DNA from: UBA8438 sp963934795
Lineage (GTDB): Bacteria > Acidobacteriota > Vicinamibacteria > Vicinamibacterales > UBA8438
DNA: 8,309 nt
Direction of reading: 5' to 3'
NCBI GenBank assembly: GCA_963934795.1
Contig: CAWWAF010000136.1
Span: forward strand, 1-8,309
In this document: positions 1-6,099 of the stretch, piece by piece
How the letters are laid out: the number at the start of each line of letters is the position of its first letter
How positions within the stretch are numbered: position 1 is the stretch's first letter
Made by a program: the position numbers and the translations under genes
Notes under the pieces: model-generated
The model's input: the letters and a program-made list of their open reading frames with translations, nothing else
Told to the model about the DNA's origin: nothing
The model's database searches: none

Positions 1-435
1 CAGGTTGTCGACGCTTCCGTCTTCCTCGCCCCAGAGGCGAATCGTTCGTCGACCGTAGTCCCGCCGTTCCAGGATCTCGGCGTGCAGGCAACGTCCCTCG
101 CGCTCGAACAGCACGCGCGCGCCCACCCGCAGCTTCTGCCCCGGGTGCATCAGCGCCTCCCAGCGCTCGTTGTCGAGCCGGCTCAACAGCAGGCACTCGA
201 CGGCACCGCCGGTCGGCACCCGATGACCGAGCATTCGAGCGGGGAAAACGCGGGTTTCGTTGATGACGAGAAGGTCGCCCGGAACCAGCAGATCGGGCAG
301 ATCGACAACGCATCGATCTGCGAGCTCCGGGCAGGTGCGGTCGACCACCAGGAGCCGAGCCGACTCGCGGTCGTCGGTTGGCGTCTGCGCGATCTGCTCA
401 GGCGGGAGGTCGAAATCGAAGTCTGAAACGAGCAT
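1..435 (-). CDS. queA: S-adenosylmethionine:tRNA ribosyltransferase-isomerase QueA, N-terminal part
   Basis: QueA transfers and isomerises the ribosyl part of SAM onto preQ1-modified tRNA, giving epoxyqueuosine at the wobble position of GUN anticodons; it is cytosolic. Only the first 145 codons are in the window and the reading frame runs off the left edge, so about 200 residues of a usual 340-360 are missing. The visible part is typical of the family: start MLVSDFDFDLP, then IAQTP with ESARLLVVD (residues 15-32), and the conserved block GDLLVINETRVFPARMLG (53-70). I chose the ATG at 433-435 because it gives the family-typical N-terminus. The Shine-Dalgarno match is poor: a purine-rich GAGAAGAGAGA lies more than 20 nt upstream, and an in-frame TGA just before it limits any longer start. 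It is the last visible gene of the minus-strand yebC-ruvCAB-fabH run, 108 bp after fabH. Confidence 0.93.
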   Translation of the reverse strand, partial: MLVSDFDFDLPPEQIAQTPTDDRESARLLVVDRTCPELADRCVVDLPDLLVPGDLLVINETRVFPARMLGHRVPTGGAVECLLLSRLDNERWEALMHPGQKLRVGARVLFEREGRCLHAEILERRDYGRRTIRLWGEEDGSVDNL

Positions 436-485
436 GGGGGATGCGCGGGCAGCGGCCAGCAGTCTCTCTTCTCACCTTGTCTGGT

Positions 486-512
486 AGGCCCGGCATTACC
501 AACCCGGGGCCT
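486..512 (-). other. Imperfect GC hairpin in the fabH-queA gap
   Basis: In the 108-bp gap between the fabH stop and the queA start, AGGCCCGG (486-493) pairs with CCGGGGCCT (504-512) if one G is bulged, leaving a loop of about 10 nt. No T-run follows it on the minus strand, so it is not a standard intrinsic terminator. It could be an attenuator or processing site, or simply chance in GC-rich DNA. I see no clear promoter in this gap. Confidence 0.25.
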
Positions 513-543
513 GGCTGCGACGCGGGACTTGTGCCACGGACTG

Positions 544-1572
544 CTAGTACGCCCAACGCACCAGCATCGCCCCAACGGTGAACCCGGCACCGACTGACGC
601 CAGCAGCACGAGGTCGCCCTTCTTCAGCCGCTTGTCGGCGAGGGCGTCCGCCAGCGCCAGCGGAATGGTCGCGCCGGTCGTGTTCCCGAAACGGTCGATA
701 TTGATGACGACTTTTTCTTCGGGCAGGTCCAAATTTCCCGCGGCCGCCATGATAATTCGGCGGTTCGCCTGGTGTGACACGAAGAGGTCCACGTCGGCGG
801 CGCGGAGCCCGTTTCGATCCAGGATTCGACGACAGATCTCACTCGTCTTGCGGACCGCAAATTTGAACACCGCCGCCCCGTCCTGATGGACGTAGTGGAG
901 TCGCTGGTCGACGGTCTCATGAGAGGCCGGCAGCCGGCTACCACCGGCCGGCATCCGTAGGGCGGGCCCACCGCTCCCGTCCACCTCGTGGGCGAAGTCG
1001 AGGATACGCAGCTCCGGGTCCTTCGCCGGCGACACCACGACAGCACCCGCTCCGTCACCGAAGATCACACAGGTGGTACGGTCCTGGTAGTCGATGATCC
1101 GCGACATGACGTCGGCTCCAATCGCCAGCGCATGCTCGTGCGCCCCGGACGCCACCATTTGCATGGCGGTGGTGACCGAGTAGGTAAACCCCGAGCAGGC
1201 GGCGCCCAGGTCGAATCCCCACGCGTGGGTGGCACCAATGCCGTCCTGCACGAGGCACGCCGTGCTGGGAAAGAAGGTGTCCGGTGTGGTCGTCCCCACC
1301 ACCAGAAATCCGATGTCCGCGGCCGTCACGCCCGCGCCGGCGATCGCGCGACGCGCCGCCTCGATCGCCAGGTCCGACGTCGCCACGTCGTCGTCGGCGA
1401 TATGGCGCTCGCGTATGCCAGTCCGCTTCAAAATCCACTCGTCCGACGTGTCCACCATCTGTCCGAGCTGGCTGTTGGTCAGCACGCGTGGTGGCACATA
1501 CGTTCCCAGCGAAGAGATCTGCACAGCTCGGAGCGGCCGGCCGGGATCCCCGGCGCGTGTCGTGTTGTCCAT
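544..1572 (-). CDS. fabH: 3-oxoacyl-[acyl-carrier-protein] synthase III (FabH)
   Basis: FabH condenses a short acyl-CoA, usually acetyl-CoA, with malonyl-ACP to start type II fatty acid synthesis in the cytosol. The 342-residue protein has the thiolase fold signatures. Near the N-terminus is DTSDEWILKRTGIRERHIA (residues 41-59). The nucleophile is Cys126 in GAACSGF, the general His is His267 in SHQANRRI, and Asn297 lies in FGNTTGATIP, so the Cys-His-Asn triad is complete. GDGAGAVVV (172-180) is also typical. The start ATG gives about 15 residues more than E. coli FabH; an AGGAAAGGA motif lies 13 nt upstream, which is rather far. A GTG at Val17 (codon at 1522-1524) is an alternative start close to the family N-terminus. 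The gene lies 79 bp after ruvB on the same strand, between ruvB and queA. Acyl-primer preference cannot be read from the sequence; related KAS III enzymes in secondary metabolism are less likely here because there are no biosynthetic neighbours. Confidence 0.93.
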   Translation of the reverse strand: MDNTTRAGDPGRPLRAVQISSLGTYVPPRVLTNSQLGQMVDTSDEWILKRTGIRERHIADDDVATSDLAIEAARRAIAGAGVTAADIGFLVVGTTTPDTFFPSTACLVQDGIGATHAWGFDLGAACSGFTYSVTTAMQMVASGAHEHALAIGADVMSRIIDYQDRTTCVIFGDGAGAVVVSPAKDPELRILDFAHEVDGSGGPALRMPAGGSRLPASHETVDQRLHYVHQDGAAVFKFAVRKTSEICRRILDRNGLRAADVDLFVSHQANRRIIMAAAGNLDLPEEKVVINIDRFGNTTGATIPLALADALADKRLKKGDLVLLASVGAGFTVGAMLVRWAY

Positions 1573-1651
1573 CTGATCCGTCGTGTCCTTTCCTACGATT
1601 CATCGGTGAGACCCGACGCCAACTCCGGTGCCACGCGAGCCTGGGGGCCCG

Positions 1652-2683
1652 CTACCAGAGTCGACGCTCGCGGTCCGGAACCGTCAAGCCGAAGTAATCA
1701 TAGGCGCGAGGCGTGGCCATCCGGCCACGTTGGGTGCGATCGAGAAATCCCGCCTGAATCAGAAACGGCTCGTAAATGTCCTCGATCGCCTCTTTCTCCT
1801 CACCGATCGCGGCCGCGATGCTATTCAACCCGACCGGCCCCCCACCGAACTTCTCGATGATGGTGCGCAGCAGTCGTCGATCCGCCGCGTCAAAGCCGTT
1901 GGGGTCGACTTCCAGCAATTCCAGCCCTTTCAGGGCCACGTCCCGGGTCACCGTTCCGTCGGCGCGCACTTGAGCATAATCGCGAACCCGGCGCAGCAGT
2001 CGATTGGCCACACGCGGGGTCCCGCGAGAGCGACGAGCGATCTCCTCGGTCGCGTCCTGGTCAATCGGCACGTCGAAGATCCCGGCGGACCGCCGCACGA
2101 TCTCCTGCAGGTCGACCGTCCGGTAGTAGTCCAGACGGTGCACGATTCCGAACCGCGCCCGTAGGGGCGCAGTCAGGAGGCCGGCCCGGGTCGTCGCGCC
2201 GATCAGGGTGAACGGCTGCAATGGGACTTTGACCGAGCGCGCGCCGGGCCCCTGGCCGATCATGATATCCAACTCGTGGTCCTCCATCGCGGGATACAGA
2301 ATCTCCTCGATGACCGGACTCATCCGATGAATCTCATCGATGAACAACACCTCGTGCTCTGCCAGGTTTGTCAGAATCGCGGCCAGATCGCCCGCCTTCT
2401 CGAGTACGGGACCAGAGGTGGTCCGAATAGCCACCCCAAGTTCGTTGGCGATCACGTAGGCCAGCGTGGTCTTGCCGAGACCAGGTGGACCGTACAGCAG
2501 CACATGGTCGAGTGCCTCGCCTCGCTGCCTCGCGGCGCTTATCGACACACCCAGATTCTCGCGAAGCCGCTCTTGCCCAATGTAGGAGTCGAGCGTCCGG
2601 GGCCGCAGACCCTCCTCGAATTGATCCTCGTCTCCGAGCCGCGCTGACGTCACGACGCGGGCGGGCGACTCGTCGTCCGTCAT
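1652..2683 (-). CDS. ruvB: Holliday junction branch migration helicase RuvB
   Basis: RuvB is the hexameric AAA+ motor that, loaded by RuvA, drives branch migration of Holliday junctions in recombinational repair. The 343-residue protein is full length. It has the typical entry RPRTLDSYIGQ (residues 27-37), Walker A GPPGLGKTT (65-73), Walker B with Asp116-Glu117 in LFIDEIHR, the sensor 1 region GATTRAGLL (162-170), and the probable arginine finger Arg175 in TAPLRARFGIV. A sensor 2 motif GTPRVANRLLRR follows, and then the C-terminal winged-helix domain ending in the usual FGGGPVG / TPRAYDYFGL region. The start ATG overlaps the ruvA stop as ATGA (2680-2683), which points to coupled translation with ruvA. 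All key residues are intact. Confidence 0.97.
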   Translation of the reverse strand: MTDDESPARVVTSARLGDEDQFEEGLRPRTLDSYIGQERLRENLGVSISAARQRGEALDHVLLYGPPGLGKTTLAYVIANELGVAIRTTSGPVLEKAGDLAAILTNLAEHEVLFIDEIHRMSPVIEEILYPAMEDHELDIMIGQGPGARSVKVPLQPFTLIGATTRAGLLTAPLRARFGIVHRLDYYRTVDLQEIVRRSAGIFDVPIDQDATEEIARRSRGTPRVANRLLRRVRDYAQVRADGTVTRDVALKGLELLEVDPNGFDAADRRLLRTIIEKFGGGPVGLNSIAAAIGEEKEAIEDIYEPFLIQAGFLDRTQRGRMATPRAYDYFGLTVPDRERRLW

Positions 2684-3276
2684 CGGGCCAGTTCCTTCAA
2701 TGCCTGTCTCAAGACCTGTTCGAACGTGCCGGGCTGCCCCGAGAGCGCGGCATCAACCGCACGGTCTGCGAGGTGCCGGTGATAGCCGAGATTGAGGAGT
2801 GCGGAGAGCAGATCTCCGCGCATATCGGGCTCCACGCCGCTCTCAGCGGGATCTTCTGTCTCCGGCTCCAGCACCGCCTGAAGGCGGTCCTTGAGCTCAA
2901 GGCCGATGCGTTCGGCTGTCTTCTTCCCGACACCCGGGATGCTCGTCAGCCGCCCAACGTCGCCCTGGCGCACGGCCCGAACCAGGTCCGTGGACTCGAT
3001 CCCGGACAACACCGACAGCGCCAATCGCGGCCCAATGCCCGAGACACCGATCAACTGTTCGAAGAGCTTGCGCTCCAACCGGGTGCTGAATCCGAAGAGC
3101 GCCAGGGCGTCCTCCCGCACGTGCGTATGCACACGAAGCGACACCTCGGTCCCGGGCTCACCCAAACCATAGAACGTGGACAGCGGAATCTGCACGTCGT
3201 AGCCAACTCCGTGCACGTCGATGACGATACGGTCGGGTGCCTTGTCGACCAGTCGTCCGGAGAGTCTCGAGATCAC
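2680..3276 (-). CDS. ruvA: Holliday junction branch migration protein RuvA
   Basis: RuvA binds four-way DNA junctions as a tetramer and loads RuvB. I place the start at the GTG at 3274-3276 although the frame stays open to an ATG at 3372. The GTG gives the canonical opening MISRLSGRL and a 198-residue protein of normal size, and it overlaps the ruvC stop as GTGA. The OB-fold domain covers about residues 1-63 and ends in LALFGF. The acidic pin pair Glu55-Asp56 is present. Two helix-hairpin-helix motifs follow: GVSGIGPRLALSVLSG (77-92) and SIPGVGKKTAERIGLELK (112-129). After an acidic linker (about 135-155) comes the small C-terminal domain that contacts RuvB. The upstream extension carried by the longer frame has no RuvA counterpart and lies antiparallel over ruvC coding sequence in another frame, so it is not real. 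Confidence 0.95.
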   Translation of the reverse strand: MISRLSGRLVDKAPDRIVIDVHGVGYDVQIPLSTFYGLGEPGTEVSLRVHTHVREDALALFGFSTRLERKLFEQLIGVSGIGPRLALSVLSGIESTDLVRAVRQGDVGRLTSIPGVGKKTAERIGLELKDRLQAVLEPETEDPAESGVEPDMRGDLLSALLNLGYHRHLADRAVDAALSGQPGTFEQVLRQALKELAR

Positions 3277-3818
3277 GACCGACTCGCCGGACGATAGTCC
3301 CGCCAGCTCCGCACTTCTGGCTGGCGCGGCGTTGGCGTCGCGACCGCCCCCCCACTCGTGTGAGCGTGACACACCGCGATAGCCAGTGCATCGGACGCAT
3401 CGTGAGGCGTGGGCGGCGTGTCCAGGCCCAGGATCAGGCAGAGCATCTGTTGCACCTGCTGCTTTTCAGCCCGTCCGTATCCCACGACGGCAAGCTTCAC
3501 TTCGGTCGGCGCGTACTCGGCCACGCTCAGCCCGGCTTTCGACGCGGCCAACATCGCCACCCCGCGCGCATGGCCCAGTTTCAGTGAACTCTTGGCATTG
3601 CGCGCAACGAACACGTTCTCGATCGCGACGCACTCAGGCTGATGGGTCGCCAGCAGCGAGACCAACTCGTCGTAGATGCCGGCCAGCCGATCTGGAAAAG
3701 GAATGCGGGTGGAGACGGTGACGGCACCGCAGGCCACAAAACGGTGTCGGCTGCCGTCGGTGTCGATACAACCATACCCGGTGCGTTGGGACCCGGGGTC
3801 GATCCCGAAAATCCTCAC
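3273..3818 (-). CDS. ruvC: Crossover junction endodeoxyribonuclease RuvC
   Basis: RuvC is the dimeric resolvase that nicks Holliday junctions symmetrically. It has an RNase H fold and needs Mg2+. The 181-residue protein has all four acidic catalytic residues: Asp7 in GIDPGSQRTGYG, Glu67 in AIENVF, and Asp140 and Asp143 in HDASDALAIAVCH. The conserved KLGHARGVAML (80-90) and GYGRAEKQQVQQML (113-126) are also present. The start codon is GTG (3816-3818) and overlaps the yebC stop as GTGA; its own stop overlaps the ruvA start in the same way. The C-terminal tail (about residues 155-181) is slightly longer than in E. coli RuvC and low in conserved features. Confidence 0.96.
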   Translation of the reverse strand: MRIFGIDPGSQRTGYGCIDTDGSRHRFVACGAVTVSTRIPFPDRLAGIYDELVSLLATHQPECVAIENVFVARNAKSSLKLGHARGVAMLAASKAGLSVAEYAPTEVKLAVVGYGRAEKQQVQQMLCLILGLDTPPTPHDASDALAIAVCHAHTSGGAVATPTPRQPEVRSWRDYRPASRS

Positions 3819-4564
3819 GCCAGCGAGGCCTCGATGTCCTGTTCGCTGATGTCCGCGTTCGACCAGACGTGCCGGATGTCATCCAGGTCGTCGAGCAGAG
3901 AGAGCAGCTTCAGCATCTGTTGCGCCTGCTTGCCCTCGAGCGACACCTGATTCTGCGGAAGCATCGCCACGTGAGCAACGGCGGGCTCGACACCGAGCGC
4001 CCGGACGGCCTCCGCCACGGCGTCGAACGTCTCAGGCGTGCTCAGAATCTCCCAACTGCCACCGTCATTCTGGAAGTCATCGGCGCCGGCATCAATCGCG
4101 GCGGTCATCAACGCCTCCTCCTCGGCCGCATCACCATCGACGAGCACGTATCCTCGCTTGTCGAACATCCAGGCCACGCTGTTTGCCGAGCCGAGATTGC
4201 CCCCATGTTTCGTGAGCGCATGCCGAATCTCACCGACGGCGCGATTGCGATTGTCGGTCAGTACTTCCAGGAACAGCGCAACGCCGCCGGGACCGTACCC
4301 CTCATAGATGATCTCGTCGTAGTTCACCGCGGTGTCAGCGTCCGTGCCACGGCGTATCGCCCGTTTGATGTTGTCGGCCGGCATGTTCGCCGCCTTGGCA
4401 TCGGCGACCACGGTGCGAAGCCGTGGATTCATATCAGGGTCGCCGCCACCCGCACGGGCGGCGACCGTGAGTTCTTTGATGATGCGCGTGAACAGCTTGC
4501 CGCGCTTGGCGTCAGCGGCGCCCTTCTTGTGCTTGATCGAATGCCACTTGGAATGGCCAGACAT
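3815..4564 (-). CDS. yebC: YebC/PmpR/TACO1-family protein
   Basis: This is a full-length member (249 residues) of the YebC family. These proteins have been described as DNA-binding regulators (PmpR) and, for mitochondrial TACO1 and later bacterial members, as ribosome-associated translation factors; which role holds here is not visible. The N-terminal signature is MSGHSKWHSIKHKKGAADAK followed by FTRIIKELTVAARAGG (25-40). Then come NPRLRTVVADAKAANMP (46-62) with DNIKRAIRRG (64-73), and YEGYGPGGVALFLEVLTDNR in the middle domain. The C-terminus has the acidic LLSLLDDLDDIRHVWSN region. A Shine-Dalgarno GGAG sits 7 nt before the ATG. It is the first gene of the minus-strand run and overlaps ruvC by 4 bases; yebC next to ruvCAB is a common bacterial arrangement. 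Confidence 0.95.
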   Translation of the reverse strand: MSGHSKWHSIKHKKGAADAKRGKLFTRIIKELTVAARAGGGDPDMNPRLRTVVADAKAANMPADNIKRAIRRGTDADTAVNYDEIIYEGYGPGGVALFLEVLTDNRNRAVGEIRHALTKHGGNLGSANSVAWMFDKRGYVLVDGDAAEEEALMTAAIDAGADDFQNDGGSWEILSTPETFDAVAEAVRALGVEPAVAHVAMLPQNQVSLEGKQAQQMLKLLSLLDDLDDIRHVWSNADISEQDIEASLA

Positions 4565-4602
4565 GGCGAAACTCCATCAGAGGAACGAATGAAAAACAAC
4601 GC

Positions 4603-4611
4603 ATTTTAGCA
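4603..4611 (-). promoter_or_regulatory. Extended -10 promoter for the yebC-ruvCAB run
   Basis: On the minus strand the sequence reads TGCTAAAAT: an extended TGN followed by TAAAAT, which matches the sigma-70 -10 consensus at five of six positions. There is no good TTGACA at 16-18 bp upstream, where the sequence is GC-rich and coincides with the end of the methyltransferase gene. Transcription would start near 4596-4597 and give a leader of about 33 nt carrying the GGAG Shine-Dalgarno of yebC. This is the only AT-rich segment between the two genes. Confidence 0.55.
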
Positions 4612-4619
4612 CTTTACCG

Positions 4620-5393
4620 CTAGCGCGCGCGGCGCGCCACCACGAGCCAAGTCTGCGCGTCCGCGGTCCAGGGTTCCCCCTGGTAGTCACCCTCGAGCCG
4701 CTCGATCGTGAATCCGGCGCGGCGAAGCCGACCAGTCACCTGTCGCAAGGACAACGTCCGAAACGCGAGCGAGAACCGGTGGGTGCGCTGGTGTTGACCG
4801 CGCCGCTCGGTGAACTCCTGTTCAAACACGGTCAGCTGGCGGGACCGATCTTGACGTACCGACTCGACCAGGCTGATCTTGGTCGTGCCCCCTCGGCGAC
4901 GACCCAGATGACTGACTCGCTGGTCGTACTCACGCCATCGCGGCACATCCGGCACCAGTTCCATGACGAACAGCCCCCCGGGTCGGAGCACGTGGTGGAC
5001 CGACAGCAGCGTGCGTCGAAGGTCCTGGTCTCGCAGCAAGGACTGCAGCACCCCATACGGCGCCATCACGAGACGAAAGCCGGCCTGGGTCGAGAACGGC
5101 AGCGAGCGAATATCGCCCCGGACCAGCCGGGCAGAGTCCGTCCCGCTGGCGCGCCGTATCCGTCGCCGGGCGTGACCAAGCATCTGCCTCGAGCGATCGA
5201 GACCGACCACGCGCACTCCAGTTCGGGCCAGCGGTATCAGGACACGACCGGTGCCACACCCCAGTTCGAGCGCCGGACCGCCAGACGACAACACATGCTT
5301 CCGCCAGAAGGGTATGTCGCGACGGCCGACGGTACGTGCGTTCTCCCAGTCGTAGAACGGGGCGTACGCGTCCCAACCGTGCCATCCTTCCAT
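4620..5393 (-). CDS. Class I SAM-dependent methyltransferase
   Basis: This is a 257-residue Rossmann-fold methyltransferase of unknown substrate. From the chosen start, an N-terminal helix with YAPFYDWENARTVGRRDIPFW (split as residues 10-16 and 17-30) precedes motif I ALELGCGTGR (41-50). Asp66 in GLDRSRQML probably binds the ribose. Asp94 in RGDIRSLPF marks the adenine-binding strand, and LRPGGLFVMEL (136-146) is the usual post-motif III element. The C-terminal half contains the beta-sheet and LRRAGF element common to small-molecule methyltransferases. I chose the ATG at 5391-5393 because it begins the conserved domain; the frame is open to 5732 but that extension lies over the divergent DUF2231 gene and has no domain character. 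A GTG eight codons earlier (5415-5417) is also possible. It probably has its own promoter in the divergent region. Confidence 0.88.
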   Translation of the reverse strand: MEGWHGWDAYAPFYDWENARTVGRRDIPFWRKHVLSSGGPALELGCGTGRVLIPLARTGVRVVGLDRSRQMLGHARRRIRRASGTDSARLVRGDIRSLPFSTQAGFRLVMAPYGVLQSLLRDQDLRRTLLSVHHVLRPGGLFVMELVPDVPRWREYDQRVSHLGRRRGGTTKISLVESVRQDRSRQLTVFEQEFTERRGQHQRTHRFSLAFRTLSLRQVTGRLRRAGFTIERLEGDYQGEPWTADAQTWLVVARRAR

Positions 5394-5438
5394 GGTCTTG
5401 TGCGACCCCAGCGTCACCTGTCTGGTACGTCGCCGCAG

Positions 5439-5446
5439 TATTATAT
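5439..5446. promoter_or_regulatory. AT-rich -10-like core in the divergent intergenic region
   Basis: The 87 bp between the divergent methyltransferase and DUF2231 genes contain one AT-rich spot. On the minus strand it reads a perfect TATAAT (5440-5445), about 47 nt before the methyltransferase ATG. On the plus strand the overlapping TATTAT (5439-5444) could serve the DUF2231 gene, whose ATG is about 36 nt downstream. Neither direction has a convincing -35 hexamer at normal spacing. A GGGCCC palindrome follows at 5447-5452. Overlapping divergent promoters would be mutually exclusive; that is an inference. Confidence 0.45.
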
Positions 5447-5480
5447 GGGCCCCGTCTGACTCGCATGCAGGCGCGCCGTC

Positions 5481-5996
5481 ATGTCCCTGATTCCAGACTG
5501 GGCCCCCAACGTCCACCCGCTGCTTGTGCATTTCCCACTCACGTTGCTGTTGGTGGCGACCCTCGTCGACGGCGTGGGCGCGTGGCGCCCCTCGCACGCA
5601 TCGATACGTGACACCGCCACCTGGTTGTATTGCGGCGGGGCGTTGATGGCGATGGCGGCCTACTTCAGCGGGCTCGATGCGGCTGAAGCCATGCGGGTCG
5701 GACCCGACACGAGCGCTGCGGTCAACGCCCATTTCGGATGGGCCGACCGCACGACCTGGTTCTTCGTGTTCTTCGCCTCGTTCCGCATGGCCCTGTCATA
5801 CATCTGGCGCTCGACGGCGCGCTGGGTGGTCGTGCTGTCGGTGTTGGTCGCCCTCGTCGGACTGGGGGTCTTGGCGACCGCGGCGGATCACGGCGGCCGG
5901 CTTGTCTTCCGCCATGGCCTGGGCGTCGCTCCCATACCCGCTGAAGGCCCGCTGTGGACGATCCCGGGGACTCTGCCCGACGAGCCGATTCGCTAA
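5481..5996 (+). CDS. DUF2231-type four-helix membrane protein
   Basis: This is a 171-residue inner-membrane protein with no established biochemical function. The opening NVHPLLVHFPLTLLL (residues 10-24) is the hallmark of the DUF2231 family. Four hydrophobic segments are visible at about 14-34, 46-66, 92-108 and 115-134. The family-typical DHGGRLVFRHGLGV (136-149) follows the last helix. Conserved-looking histidines at 12, 17, 84, 137 and 145 near the membrane boundaries could bind haem or metal, which is an inference. A short tail rich in Pro and acidic residues (about 150-171) ends at TAA. The Shine-Dalgarno is weak (CAGG upstream). The gene is divergent from the methyltransferase and convergent with the SUMF1-like gene, so it is probably a single-gene unit. 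A coding-like stretch in another frame follows the stop (see findings). Confidence 0.82.
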   Translation: MSLIPDWAPNVHPLLVHFPLTLLLVATLVDGVGAWRPSHASIRDTATWLYCGGALMAMAAYFSGLDAAEAMRVGPDTSAAVNAHFGWADRTTWFFVFFASFRMALSYIWRSTARWVVVLSVLVALVGLGVLATAADHGGRLVFRHGLGVAPIPAEGPLWTIPGTLPDEPIR

Positions 5997-6001
5997 CGAG
6001 G

Positions 6002-6097
6002 GTGGGCCGCCCCGACACGCCGGTCACGGACGGCGACCGGCGGTATGTCTACGTCGGCGATGGAGGCGAGCTCAGCGTGATGGTGCCGCGCGCGTAG
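6002..6097 (+). other. Coding-like 31-codon stretch after the DUF2231 gene
   Basis: Directly after the DUF2231 TAA, the frame beginning at a GTG at 6002 stays open for 31 codons to TAG at 6095-6097. It encodes a peptide ending YVYVGDGGELSVMVPRA. By my count 28 of 31 third positions are G or C, as in real genes of this window. There is no properly spaced Shine-Dalgarno; the GAGG abuts the GTG. It could be a small gene, the tail of the DUF2231 protein lost or reached by a frameshift, a gene remnant, or chance in GC-rich DNA. It overlaps the hairpin at 6018-6042, which argues against a conserved coding role. Confidence 0.2.
6018..6042. terminator. Perfect GC hairpin between convergent genes
   Basis: CGCCGGTC (6018-6025) and GACCGGCG (6035-6042) form a perfect 8-bp stem around a 9-nt loop. 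It lies in the roughly 100-bp gap where the plus-strand DUF2231 gene and the minus-strand SUMF1-like gene converge, a natural place for a bidirectional terminator. No T-run follows on either strand, so it would be a non-canonical terminator or an RNA-stabilising structure. Confidence 0.4.
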
Positions 6098-6099
6098 CG

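Noticed and set aside
486..512. Rho-independent terminator after fabH
   Set aside because: The stem has a bulge and no T-run follows in the direction of transcription; kept only as a low-confidence hairpin.
988..1860. Long plus-strand open frame (290 codons) antisense to fabH and the end of ruvB
   Set aside because: It is the mirror of strongly recognisable minus-strand genes, has Arg/Gly/Pro/His-rich low-complexity composition and no domain; such frames are common in GC-rich DNA.
2485..3297. Long plus-strand open frame (270 codons) antisense to ruvA and ruvB
   Set aside because: Shadow of the intact ruvA and ruvB genes, with no recognisable motif or ribosome site.
3277..3372. N-terminal extension of ruvA to an upstream ATG
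   Set aside because: RuvA proteins begin at the MISRLSGRL-type strand; the extension overlaps ruvC coding sequence, while the GTG start fits the GTGA overlap.
3443..3930. Near-identical 18-base words (17 of 18 bases) at 3443-3460 in ruvC and 3913-3930 in yebC
   Set aside because: Both encode Gln-rich helices with QQML that belong to the respective families, so the similarity is most likely convergent codon use rather than a functional repeat.
3869..4609. Long plus-strand open frame (246 codons) antisense to yebC
   Set aside because: Mirror of the complete yebC gene, without domain features.
4779..5459. Plus-strand open frame (226 codons) antisense to the methyltransferase
   Set aside because: The minus-strand frame has clear SAM-binding motifs; this frame has none.
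5394..5732. N-terminal extension of the methyltransferase by about 113 residues
   Set aside because: It runs across the promoter-like region and over the divergent DUF2231 gene, and its residues have no domain character.
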